Origin: Rhytidiadelphus loreus
Lineage: Eukaryota > Streptophyta > Bryopsida > Hypnales > Hylocomiaceae
Direction of reading: 5' to 3'
Length of the DNA: 64,000 nt
Assembly: GCA_947034895.1 (NCBI GenBank)
Contig: OX344763.1
Span: 19,437,001 to 19,501,000 of the forward strand
Both the position numbers and the translations under genes were made by a program. The notes beneath the pieces are model-generated. The model had not been told where the DNA came from and ran no database searches. It was given only the letters and a program-made list of their open reading frames with translations. Shown here one piece after another: positions 12,465 to 23,779 of the stretch; positions within the stretch are counted from its first letter, which is position 1; each line of letters begins with the position of its first letter.

Positions 12465-12791
12465 TCATTTCCATAGTAGCCATTGCCATGTGGCAATTGG
12501 CTAGGTTGCCACGTGGTAGTTGGATTGCCAGCCATGTGGCACTACCCTAGATGTTAAAAAATATATTTTATGAATTTTTTTAAAAGTATTTCAAAAAAAA
12601 TGTCCAAATTAACAAAAAAATGAACACTTTTTTGTTAGAAAATGAACACTTTTTTGTTAAGATTCATGACTGTTTTGTTAAAAAATCAACACTTTTGTGT
12701 TCAAATTAACAAAAAAAATCAACACTTTTGTGTTGAGTTTTGTTAATTTGGTCACTGTTTTTTTCTACTAGTGTTGGAAGCTCACAATATC

Positions 12792-14000
12792 CCATTGCAC
12801 AAGATTTCTTCTAGTGCACCCACAAGACATTAAGTACCTTATCTAATAATATAAGGCTCAACTTCATTGACGTAAAAGTTATCATTTTTAACCACTCTTA
12901 GCTTCAACTAATCCTTTAGTAACAGTGAGACAAGCATTAATCTCCAACTTATACATACCACAACCCAAAAGAAGAGGTTGTCCCAATTACAAAATAATAC
13001 AATTACAACATTGCAATGCAAGCTCTAAATTTTTTTTGAGAATACAACGATACCTATGCGATGCCTATCACACATGTTCAAGTCACTACAAAGCCAAAAA
13101 AGAAATTCTATTTGACAAAGATGCAATTCGGAATGTCAATGAAATATAATTACCAATATAATTTCATAATCAAGCAACTTTATTTCAATAATGTATTATA
13201 TAAGATCTGTTTTTATTATATAATTAACATTAATTTATATTATTAAGAATAAGAGGCATAGTATTGCTTTTATAAGAACCAAGTTTATACTAATAAGACT
13301 TTTAAATGTTTATTTACAAAAACATATAGATAGATACATATTGCACATGAACATGTCACTAAACCAAATCATGGTAGTATAAATACAAAAAAAAGATTCT
13401 TCACTTAACAAATAAAAACATGAAATTCATTCATAACGCTTTGATAGTTTCATAATGCAAAATAATAAGCATTTACAATCTAATCAACAAAATTAAAGGA
13501 TAACAAAGAAGAAATAAAAGCAAAAAGAATGAAGAATTTAAAAAGATTTTTCATAGGAGTACAATTATTATATGCGATAATAACTTGCCACATCTTGGAC
13601 TTGTTTGTTCTCTCGTTTGTTCTTGTCCCATTTGCGGTAGTTTACTAGAAATGGTTTTGAAGTGACCCTTGCATTTAAATTGTCTATCATATTTCTCAAA
13701 TGCTTTCTAATTACATCAACAATAGATTAAAATAATACCAACAATAAGAAAGCCTAATCAGCTTCAATATTTTTAAATTCTTATACTTCTTCTTCCTCTT
13801 GTACAATTGCTTCTTGTGTCTTCATGTTTTTAACTCTGTCCATCAATAATAAATATTAATCTTCTTCTACAAGATTGTCATTTACTACCTCATTCAATTC
13901 TTCTTCCTTATTTCTTTCATTTCTAGTTAATTTTTCAAAATTTATTTTTCTTCCTCAAATACCTCAAATGTTGTTTTAGATTTCTCTTTCATCACAATTA
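12792..14000. other. AT-rich stretch without a recognisable gene
   Basis: Only low-complexity open frames. Nothing was matched to a family, and no clear terminal repeats were found. Confidence 0.4.
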
Positions 14001-14452
14001 AGTTTCTTTCTTCCAATTTTTTTTTAATACTTGCCTCAAACGCTCTTTCACTATTTCTTCTTCTAAATTGAACTCTCTTAGAGGCAACTTTTCAATTACT
14101 TGTACATCTACTACTCATTTTTTAAATTTTCTCAAAATTGTTTAACATTATTCTATGATGAATACTCATATTTGCAGCCAATAAAGCTCTCTTTCTGTAC
14201 TTCTTATTCTTAATTCGACAAATAAGAGTAGGAAAAACTTGAAAGCAATTAAAAATATATATTTACATTTTTCTCTTGCAATGCAACTTGTATAGGAGGT
14301 CGCCTCATGATGCCTTTGTTTTCCATCTCCAAATCCTACTCCACATCTACAATTTTTTATTCTATTATCTTCTCTCCACGATTGACACAAAAGTTTGAAA
14401 TGTATTTCAAAAATTTGTCACCGCAAACGTCACAATACTGTGCAAGTTCCAT
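14000..14452 (-). pseudogene. Relic of a zinc-ribbon protein gene
   Basis: On the minus strand an ATG at 14452 opens MELAQYCDVCGDKF, then a spacer, then NFCVNRGEKI, before a stop. This resembles the N-terminus of the gene at 48.9 kb (CDDCGAQY, spacer, KWCSKCGTPR). The last ribbon cysteine is replaced (CVNR instead of CSKC), so the zinc site is broken. Downstream on the same strand (14130-14000) are K/E-rich, coiled-coil-like fragments interrupted by stops, such as EEEIVKERLRQVLKKN. Function unknown; the relationship to the 48.9 kb gene is inferred from the cysteine spacing and flanking residues. Confidence 0.4.
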
Positions 14453-17400
14453 TTTTCTCACCAGTAATGTATAACAACAAGAAATTGAAAATAGTGTAAC
14501 AATTCAAAAAAATAGAATTAAATGATTTATGACAAAAAGGCAGCAAAAAATGAGAGAGGTGTGCAACGACAAACAAGAGAAAGCAACAACGCTTAATCGA
14601 CAAAATGCAACCTTAACAAAAATAGTAAGGAGAATAGCGAAAAGACAAACACTTGACATTGACAAAAAACATACACTCAAAAAATCCAATAAAAATCCAT
14701 TAGAGAAATTCTAGGGTCTTTAGAAAACTACCTCGTGGTGACAAACTAAGCTATTTCGAACTTCGTCTGTCACCCCAAAAAGTGTCGCACCTTTGGTGTG
14801 AGCCAAAGTGAATATCTCAAAATCTGCCAGTTTTTAAGAAAAAATTTAAATTTAAAAATTTTTTAAAAAAATTTAAAAAAATTTTTTCGCCTGAAAAAAA
14901 AAATTTCAGTCAATTTTTTAATCATTAATTTCAGATTGACTACATATTCAAGCGGGCGTAAATAGGAGGAAAATGATTCTTTTTGCCAAAAAAAACTAAA
15001 TTTTAGGGTCCTTTAAGGACTGTTAAGCAAACCATCTTCAAACCCCAAATTTTCTCTAATACAAACTACCACTTTACTGATGTGCTATTTTTTAAACTAT
15101 CACTTTGTTGCTGTGCTAGTAGCAGTGCACTGAATATTACGTCATTTACTTACAATAGCTAAAGTTATTAAGCCAAAATAAAGTGAAATTTATTTTTTTA
15201 TTCATAATTTTTTTGAAATTCAATATGTTTTATTTATAAATGAATGCTCAAATGAATGTTATTTTGTTGTTGTTGTGTGAGAGGTTGCATTCTTCATACA
15301 AAAATAAAAGTCTATATATGAAGTTGTGCAAAAATTTTAGGGTTGCGTTCGGACATAGTATGCCAAAGTTATAGTTTTTTAAAATACAATATAATTTTAT
15401 TCAATTTCACCAAAGGACTAAATACCAATAAATCAAAATAAAACTATATAATTCTATACAAATAATTAATTTAATTTGTTAACAAAATTTATAAAAGTTT
15501 TTTTATTACCCTCTTAATTTAAAATTAGACTTGAACCCCTAAATGCCCAAATTAGGTTTTTTAGAGATATAGTGATTTTAGGCAGCTCACTACAAATGGA
15601 GTTTTTATTTTATTTATTTGAATTTTCACTACAAAAGGAGTAGTTTTTAGACCCAATATTTTTCATAATTTTTGACTACATGATTAAAATGTTATAGCAT
15701 GATATGTAGTTTTCATTACTTGACGAGCAGCCCAAGCAACAAATAAGACATCTTTCAAAATCACTTTTTTTTTAAATAAAAATTTAAAATTGATTTTCTA
15801 AATTTATATATATATAGAAAGTTTTAAATCATTCCAATTTGTTTAATCCTTAAAGGACCAAACTGCATTTTCTGACAACATAGCAGTTTCGGACAACTCA
15901 AGTAACTTACTACATACGATATTACATTTGAGACTGTGTCTCAATTTTTCACAAGAAGGGCATATCAAGGTTTTAATTTACAATAAATATACCATAGTGT
16001 AGAAAAAAATCCCATTTAGCAAGACTTTATTACGATTCACGATCAAATTTCACTAAAAGAATGAGCTTGAAACCGTCTACAATGTTTATAAGTGTGTATA
16101 CAAGGAAGCCCTCTTTGCACAAACATGGAGGACATAAAATAATGTATTTTTACATGTCTTTTGGTTGAAACATGTCTACCTATTGTGGGAATAGATCAAA
16201 GAAAATTCATTTGTAAATCATTAAATTTGGATACTCAATAGTACTAAAAATCGCGAAAGCTAAAAATGTGATAAATTAAAAAAATTTACTTTTAAATATT
16301 AATTTTTTATTTTTATTTTTTTTAAATATGGGATACAATTATACTCATGACATCTATCTCTAGTAAGAATTCAAATTCATACAAGTGATTTTTCAAAAGT
16401 TATCGCGGAAGATAGCTTTGTCACTCTCTATGTGATGTAATTAAATACTAGTGTTTCTTACAACTGACACTTGTATGAGCATCCATTATGATTCATATAT
16501 ATAACTAAGTATCAATAACTAATACACAAGCATAAATTGCAAAGAAGATATGATAAATGTTAGTAAAGGCAACCATTGAAAAAAATTATTATTCATAATT
16601 ATTATAAAAGTCTTGAAAGTCATCCTCTCTTTGGTCCTTAGTTTGCCTCTAATCTTAGATTGCATTCAAACTTGAAATCAACTTGTAATTTTTGAGCATC
16701 AAATCCTTAATGTAAGAAGAAGACAACTCATTGTAATTAGAGTGCATGCTACCATATCTTATTGTCATTCCCCCTCAAAGTACAAGTTGAATACAATTTG
16801 CAATGGTCAATTTTATTAAATTGGCATAATTTTGATGCCAAAAATTGTGATGTATGTGTACAACACCTAGCAACAATATTAGAAATACCCTATTGCACCA
16901 TTCAAAAAATTTCACATAATATAAAATACAATTGAATTTTTTTGTCTTCCATAATTAATGTTATTATTACACAATCTCAATCAAGCATGCTACCAAATTT
17001 CAATTTCAAAAAAATAAAACTTCATATAATTTGGTGAATTGTTTCATTTAGTATTCATGAATTTACATGATAATTAAATGAAAAACATTGGCGATGAATT
17101 TTTAAAATTCAATTATATAAATCCATATGTACATCTATATGGAAACATCCATGTGCACATCTTTCCTTCCAACAAGCATCTCCAAAAACCCTTCAAAATC
17201 CTTCCTAAAGATTTCAATTTGAAGGTGATATATCTCCCTATTGTAATTAGATTTTGTTATTTGACCCTTGCACCATCACAAATTTTGTATTTTTTTACAA
17301 TTACGTTGTTAAAACCTAATTAAAATATGAAGATATATATTTTTAAAAATTTGGTCATATGACACTTCACATTGAATTCTTCATACATCATATTTTTGTT

Positions 17401-18828
17401 ATTCAATGCAGTTTATAAAAAACATGAATCATTAGGGGAGATTTCAGGTACTCAAGAGACTATTTTAGGGTTGTTTCCATTACTAGGAATCAACCATGTA
17501 CAATCAAAATATAATAACATTAAAAATATATATATTTTTTATAATTTTTTTATAATTTTATAAAATATATTTAAAAATATATTAATGAATTATATCTGAC
17601 GTGGTTGTCGCGTAGCCAAGTCAGATTAGCGTTTCCATAGTGTTCCCAGAGTTTCCACAATATGGGAATTCACAGTCTCTTAAAACGCAAAAATCTCTTC
17701 TAATGGATATGTATCTAAACATATATATATATATATATATATGCAATCAAATTTTAAAAATTCATCACCAATGCTTTTCAATCAATCATCATGTAAAATC
17801 ATGAATACTAAATAAAACAATTTATTGAAAATGGAGTTTTGTTTTTTTAAAACTGAAATTTGTTATGATTAATAGGGATTGCGTAAGAATTGAATGTTTA
17901 TTTAATTTTATATAAAAAATGCTTATTTTATTTTACTTTTTATATTATGCAATTATACTTTGAATAGCAAAATAGGAAGTCTGTTACAACATTGTAATAT
18001 TGTTGTTGAATATTCTATAGGATCATTGCAAGAAAGACCAGGTACTATTTTTGGTCACAATTGGAGTGACAAAGTTGCCATCAGCTATAACTTTTGGAAA
18101 ATGAAGCAAATGTACTTGAAATTTTTACTAGAGATGGCTAAATAAACTTAGAATTCATGTGGTGTATCCAAAAAATAAGATGTACACCTGAAATTTTTGT
18201 GAGCTATACTCGCATTAGACAGGCACATGCCTACCAAAGGAAATTAATAGAAAAGACTATTTTCTATCCTCTACATATGTTCAAATAGGGCTCTACTGGT
18301 TGTTGCGTGCAGTATTCCAAACAAAAAAGATGGTTTCAACTTCTATTTTTTGTTGAAATGTAATTACTATCAAGTCTTTACAAATGGCCAATTTTTAGGA
18401 TTTTTTTTTTCATGATTTTCTAATTATTATTAAATTATAACTAGTTGTATCTATTTTTTGTGACAAACTTTTTTTCTTTCAAATAATATTTTTTTAGTAC
18501 TTACAAGTAGTCACAAGTACTATTAGTCGTTGATTTTTCAAATCAACTGTTGAGATTGTTTTGTTTCATAGTACTATAATACTCATAGTATAGAGCGTAG
18601 AAAATTATAGTTTGGGTAAAACACTACCAAAATTGTTCGATCTTTCTTGCAACCACCTATATAAAGATTTAGAATTTAGTATAGGTGTGGATTTATGTTT
18701 CCAAAAGGTGCCAAAGTATTGAAATACAACCAATTTAATTAAAACTAATGATTAGAACATTGGCCAAATGAAGGACAACATTTTATGAATCACGCTTGAA
18801 AGGTTAACTAACCAAAATTTCCTTAAAA
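14453..18828. other. AT-rich intergenic stretch with old repeat fragments
   Basis: No supported gene. Two traces of the TTAA-element family are visible: a GGTCCTTTAAGGAC end near 15010-15025 and a TTAATCCTTAAAGGACC head near 15843. A (TA)n tract lies at 17720-17742. Short open frames at 17078-17563 and 17960-18145 show no domain. Confidence 0.4.
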
Positions 18829-19189
18829 CACTACTAGAAAATATGCGTCCAAATCAACAAATTTTCAACAAAAAAGTGTTGATTGTTTTTGTTAATTAGG
18901 ACGTGTTGACCAGGACATTGCTCAACAAAAAAGTATTCATTTGGATGTCCATATTGATACTTTCTTATTGTTTGTCAACAAAAGAATGTTCATATTGTCG
19001 ATAATTTTAACACAAACTTGTTGATTTTCAACAAAAAGGTGTTGATTTCTTTTGTTGATTTGGTAAAATAAAACAAAAAATAAAAAAATTGTTGCCAAAA
19101 GTTTTGGCAACAAAAAACTTTTCATTAGAGGACTGCTCGTTGCCCACTTCCGGATATTTCAAAGAGGGGTGACTTGGTGGAAGTCACCA

Positions 19190-19265
19190 CCCCTAGGATC
19201 GAACCTTGGACCTCTAGCATTAGAAAATAATAAGACACTTACTAACTTACCAACACACCACAAAC
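19190..19265 (-). other. tRNA-like segment, second copy
   Basis: Minus strand: TGTTGGTAAGTTAGTAAGTG, later TGCTAGAGGTCC, then AAGGTTCGATCCTAGG, which includes a canonical B box GGTTCGATCC. It resembles the tRNA-like segment at 12400-12464 and sits at the same relative place between the subterminal zone and the palindrome. Confidence 0.55.
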
Positions 19266-19329
19266 ACACATTCATATCTCCTGAAATTATTTTGATTTTA
19301 CTTATACATTTCCAATTTGTTTTTTGTTA

Positions 19330-19688
19330 AACTCAGCAGACTTTGATGGCCAATTAGATATAGTAAAATAACTTTTTGCAAAACATTTTGAACTAAGAAA
19401 AGTTGGTAAATCAAGTTAATTTTATTCTTCAAAAATTCGTTTGACATTTAAAGATTTCAGTAAAAAGTTATGGGCAAAATTCAGGTAGGGTGTCTTAAAA
19501 TGTTGAAAAGATGTCCCTCCCAACCCCTTTCTGAACTTTGTCCATGACTTTTGGAAAAAGGCTTAAAAACACAACTGATTTTTTGTATATGAATCTTAAC
19601 TTCATTTCTCAACTCTTTTTAGTTCATTATATTTTGAAAAAAGTTATTTATCAATTTTCAAATGGCTACCAAAGTTTGCTCAATTTGA
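19330..19688. repeat. ~360-bp palindrome, copy 3
   Basis: AACTCAGCAGACTTTGATGG at the left mirrors GGCTACCAAAGTTTGCTC at the right. The centre near 19470-19550 has AAAATTCAGGTAGGG facing CCCCTTTCTGAACTTTG. Same size and end motif as the pair at 11442 and 11965. Confidence 0.72.
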
Positions 19689-20000
19689 AAAACACCAAAT
19701 TTTGAATGATTGATCCTGACATTCCCAAGGCCGTTTTTGAGCTTGTAGGAATTTGCTTTAAGTTAAACAAAAAGTCAGCATTTCATGAATTGTATCAATT
19801 TCTTTTCAATTGTGACTTCACAAATTTAAAGTTGACTTGCTAGAAATCACATAGGAATAAAAATACCACAATATTCTTGTAGATTGAGAGATATTAATAA
19901 TATTTGATCATAAAGGTTTTGAAATTGCAAAAATAATGTAAAGCCTTTCAATCCTCATTTCAAGTTTTATATCTAAAAATTTGACCTCTAATATATTATT

Positions 20001-20950
20001 AATTTAGCCCCTACAGTTTCGTGACTATGGCTTTTCCAAAAATGCTCCAAAATTGCCATATCTAAAACAAGTAATAAAATAATTCTAGACCATAAACACT
20101 TCTAAATACATCTATTTGTAGCATCTTATAGTATTTGAATAAAGAGGGTGTGGAAAAAGTTTGTGAAGTTTCTACCGTGTGGACTACAAGATATTATAAG
20201 CTTTTGAAGTGGTAAAATTCAATTTTTAAACTTTGAAAAGAATAAGGTGGCTCCACTTCATGTAGGTCACATTTGCATGAAAAAATGTCCAAAATGGTGG
20301 TGCTCCTTTGTATTCATTTTTCAAGGCAAATTAGCTACATGCTTGAAAATTTTCAAATCAATTTAAATAATTGTACAATATGGAGGAAAAAATAGTGAAT
20401 AGAAAAAAATAGTAAATTATTCAAAATACAATTTTTTTAACAATTCAACTAATGGAATTGAAAAATACCAATTTGAATGGTTGGAATTTTTTAATAAACA
20501 ATCTACATGCTCTGAATTTTTTTAAATATTGAAAATTGAATAAAATAAAAAATTAGAAGGTTCTATTTTAGAGTACAAAAATCTTTTAAACGTCAACAAA
20601 AAATACATCCTTATGAATTTTGATTCATTGATCACAATGGATTGATTCAAAGCTTTTCACATATATTAAAATCTAAAAAATCAATTTCAAAAATTGTTTT
20701 TGAAAAAAATGACTTCTTTAGTTGCTTAATTTGGTAAAGTTGAAAAACAAATTGCATATCATACAATAATTTTGCACCATGTAATCTAAAATTCTGAAAA
20801 TTGTTGTGCCTTGAAGATATATTCCTCATCTTCATGTTGTATGACAAATTCAAGGATAAAAATAAAAATTTCATTAATTTGTAATTTTGTACTTGCCTAA
20901 GAAAATTATATTACCAAAACCACAAGGCTGATTTTCTAGGGATTTAAGGG
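20001..20950 (+). repeat. Decayed member of the TTAA-element family
   Basis: The head TTTAGCCCCTACAGTTTCGT is followed by GACTATGGCTTTTCC and AAATTGCCATATCT, matching heads at 27764 and 44389. The next ~250 bp also match (GTGGACTACAAGATATTATAAG as against TAGATTGCAAGATATTAGC). The right end is uncertain; GGGATTTAAGGGCC near 20940 is a weak candidate. Confidence 0.45.
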
Positions 20951-21269
20951 CCTAATATGCCTAACTCAATATAGATTTTATGGTTTAATTTCCTTATTTT
21001 TAAAAATTAAAAGTATATTATTTTTTATCTTTTTTAAAATTTTGTATATTTGAGGCTCATTTCTAAGGCCCTCATTTCCTCAACACTACCAAAATAAACA
21101 AAATACAGTGTCACCTTTGAAGAAAATGTTGAATAGAAAAATTGTAATCAACTACTCTCATAATCAAATTCTTGATTCTAAAATAGGCTTCAAAAAGAAT
21201 TTAAAAAAAATATAAGATACTAAAATCAGCAACTTTGCTAGGTTGTATTTACCTTAGAAGTATTATAGA

Positions 21270-23268
21270 GGGTAAATACAAGAAACACTTGTACTATTTG
21301 TTGTGTTTTGTTACACTTTAGTTTTTGATTTGTTTTTTGGCCATAACTTTTGTGTTTTAGGTTTGAATGAATGAAAATGTACAAGAAAGCTACTCATAAC
21401 CATTATATACCTTATCTAACTTTTGAGGATTTTTCAAAAAGAATATATTATTTTAAACAGCCTTCATAATTTCTCACAATGAGTGATTCAGGGTTTTTTA
21501 GCACTATTTGGAGCCCAAGAAAATGGATTTGGAGCTTGAATATGGAGAGAATGGTTTCTCAGTAGATTTATTGCTACTATTTTAAGGAATTTAAAAAATA
21601 CTTATTTCTATGTGTATAGAAGTCCACAAAGAGAGCTTCTTTCTACATTTTTTTCCGAAGGTATGAAACATTATTTTGGTGAGTTTTTTGGTCAAATCTC
21701 ATCACCAAAAAGTCTTTACAAAAGGAAAACTTTTAGTCATTTAAAAAAAAATACCTATTTTATACAAATTAAAATGTTAGAAGTTGTATTTTCTTCACTG
21801 GATTTCTATATGTCCAAAATTCAAGTGAAGAAAATACAACTTTTGACAATTAACCCCTAAAGGACCATTGACCCCTAGGGGGACAAAATGGATTTCGGGC
21901 AAGTTCCTATGATCTCAATTTTCAGTGAATTTTTTTGAAACTTTCTCATAAAGTCATAAGATAGAAAAACTTATGAGCTTCATGGGAATATAAATTTTAT
22001 TTCAATTGGTGCCCGAGAGCAAAAGTTATAGCATCTTAAACATAATTTACACGTCACCGGGCAGAAAAATAAATCTACAAAAATTTGAAATTAATTTTTT
22101 AGTTTTTTTCTTCTTAAAGATCATATTTTTGTCTACATGTGAAGCTTTGATTCATTCCATTTGGATTAGTAATGTGATAGTTATAAACAATCTTGTTTTT
22201 CGGGCAATTTGAGCATCTTCTTGAAAAAATAACTTATAGGATTCAATTCTGAATGCAATTTTCACAATTTTTCAAAAAAAATTGTTTGACAAGGTTAAAT
22301 TTTCTATTTAGAACAATCTCACCGTTGAGATTATTGTGTTTCAATCCCATTTTAGAGCTATTAAAGATTTAGTTTTTCTTTCAATCTTGGACCCACTTCT
22401 ACTGAACAATTTTTTAAAGAATGAAAATCAATCGTGTTTTTTAGAAAAAAAAAATTCTAGACTTTCAACTCAATTCTTCAACACACAAAATTTTAAATTC
22501 AAGGTCCATGGTGCAAAAAAATTCCACAAATGGCATTCAAAGTCATCTGAAATTGCAGGCTAGTGTTCAAAAAAACTTTCTTTTTTCAACTTTGAATGCT
22601 AATATCTTCCAATCTGTACGGTCAAACTTCATGAAATTTTTACCACATGATACTAGACTAGTAAAGTACAAGATACTACGGTTAGATTCTTAAAAAAAAA
22701 AATTGTTTTTTTGGATGAATGCAGCAAAAATGGCAGTTTTGAGTAGTTTTTGACAGAAGAACGGCCCTAGTCCTTTAGGGGTTAATTTGTATAAAATATG
22801 ACTTTTTTTAAATATCTAAAACTTTTCCTTTTCAGAAGACTTTTGGTGATGAGATTTGACCAAAAAACTCACCAAAATAATGTTTCATACCTTCGGAAAA
22901 AAATGTAGAAAGAAGCTCTCTTTGTGGACTTCTACACACATAGAAATAAGTATTTTTTAAATTCCTTAAAATAGTAGCAATAAATCTACTGAGAAACCAT
23001 TCTCTCCATATTCAAGCTCCAAATCCATTTTCTTGGGCTCCAAATAGTGCTGAAACCTCTAAATTATCAATTGTGAAAAATTATCAAGGCTGTTTAAAAA
23101 TAGTATATTATTTTTGAAAAATCTTCAAAAATTAATTAAGGTTTATAATGGTTATGAAAAGCTTTCCTATAAATTTTGAGTCATTTAGAGCTAGAACACA
23201 AAAGTTATGGCAAGTGCAAATCAAAAACTAAGGTATGAAAACACATTAAGTGTTTCTTGCAATCACCC
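21270..23268. repeat. Large fold-back palindrome with ~530-bp arms
   Basis: Left arm 21270-21817 and right arm (reverse complement) 22786-23268 plus 21827-21849 match closely over long stretches. Examples are GAGCCCAAGAAAATGGATTT / AAATCCATTTTCTTGGGCTC and ATTTTTTTCCGAAGGTATGA / TCATACCTTCGGAAAAAAAT. The arms meet at GAAGTTGTATTTTCTTCACT facing AGTGAAGAAAATACAACTT (21792-21839) with only ~24 nt between, so the original object was a nearly continuous ~1.06 kb palindrome. It was later opened by the TTAA element at 21850-22785, inserted just to the right of the centre. Confidence 0.86.
21850..22785 (-). mobile_element. TTAA-flanked element (936 bp) inside the palindrome
   Basis: Starts TTAACCCCTAAAGGACC and ends CTAGTCCTTTAGGGGTTAA, so TTAA lies outside CCCCTAAAGG inverted ends. 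Excising it with one TTAA restores the palindrome arm. By head similarity (CAAAACTGCCATTTTTGC and ACCGTAGTATCTTGTAC read on the minus strand) it is inverted relative to most other copies. No coding region. TTAA duplication and CCC-starting ends are the signature of piggyBac-type elements, but no transposase is present to prove it. Confidence 0.8.
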
Positions 23269-23779
23269 TAGACACCAAAATTTGGTACCTTGAGTACTGA
23301 GGGGTTAATCACAAAATAAACATTACCATTTTATACAAAATTTGATAGTGGTAATTGGAACATTGTCGACATGATGAAAACTTATTCTAAACACCCATAC
23401 ATCAAAATTATGAAATTGCATGATGTTCAACTTTTGAGATTACATTAGATACCTTGGTAAGAATATACTTGAAGAATTTTAGTCCAATTAAATCTATTTG
23501 TCATGGTTGCTTAATTTTTTTTTTAATTCACTTTTAAAATATAAATATTTCAACCCAAGTTGGATTGGTTTGAAATTTTCTAGGCATTCAACTATTAGTG
23601 AAAGACACATTTGGTAAAAATTCCTCAAAAATCCAATAAATATTGCATTGGGATGAAGTGATGAACCGACTAGAAAATAAAAAATGTCTTGAAATTAGTA
23701 AGTGTAATCACATATGTTTTTCTTATCTTTTACAATTTGTCTTTTACTTAGTAAAAAATATGAGAATCTCACTTGATTC

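Larger units (their letters stand above)
11139..12773. mobile_element. Non-autonomous CACTA element (1635 bp) nested in LTR A
   Basis: Starts CACTACTAGAAAAACAGTG and ends with the inverse CACTGTTTTTTTCTACTAGTG across 12753-12773. Flanked by the 3-bp duplication TTG (11136-11138 and 12774-12776). Removing the element and one TTG rejoins the LTR end as GACGAATTGGAAGCTCACA, which matches the ends of B and C. Subterminal zones (about 11155-11300 and 12600-12760) carry many copies of an AATTAACAAAA/TTTTGTTAATTTGG motif in both orientations, a CACTA trait. The interior holds two ~360-bp palindromes and a tRNA-like segment but no coding region. Confidence 0.9.
3615..12786 (+). mobile_element. LTR-like element A (solo LTR, ~4.2 kb without inserts)
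   Basis: Begins TGTGAGTGATTATTTACCC and ends GAAGCTCACA, so it has TG...CA ends with TGTGAG/CTCACA as short inverted repeats. It is flanked by the perfect 5-bp duplication ATATC (3610-3614 and 12787-12791). Together these are the hallmarks of an LTR-retrotransposon LTR. No gag/pol, primer-binding site or second LTR follows, so it looks like a solo LTR formed by LTR-LTR recombination; a coding-free element with such ends is the alternative. It carries two later insertions: element B (6037-9360) and a CACTA element (11139-12773). Without these and their duplicated bases its length is 4205 bp. A TATA-bearing block lies about 1.3 kb (net) from its 3' end, as in B, C and D. Confidence 0.88.

Noticed and set aside
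6037..12786. A complete LTR retrotransposon with B and the 3' part of A as paired LTRs
   Set aside because: B has its own TSD (AGGAC) and A has a different one (ATATC), so they are separate insertions; no gag/pol lies between them.
17435..17705. Possible MITE with GAGATTT...AAGAGACT ends
   Set aside because: The inverted match is patchy and no TSD could be set; too weak to list.
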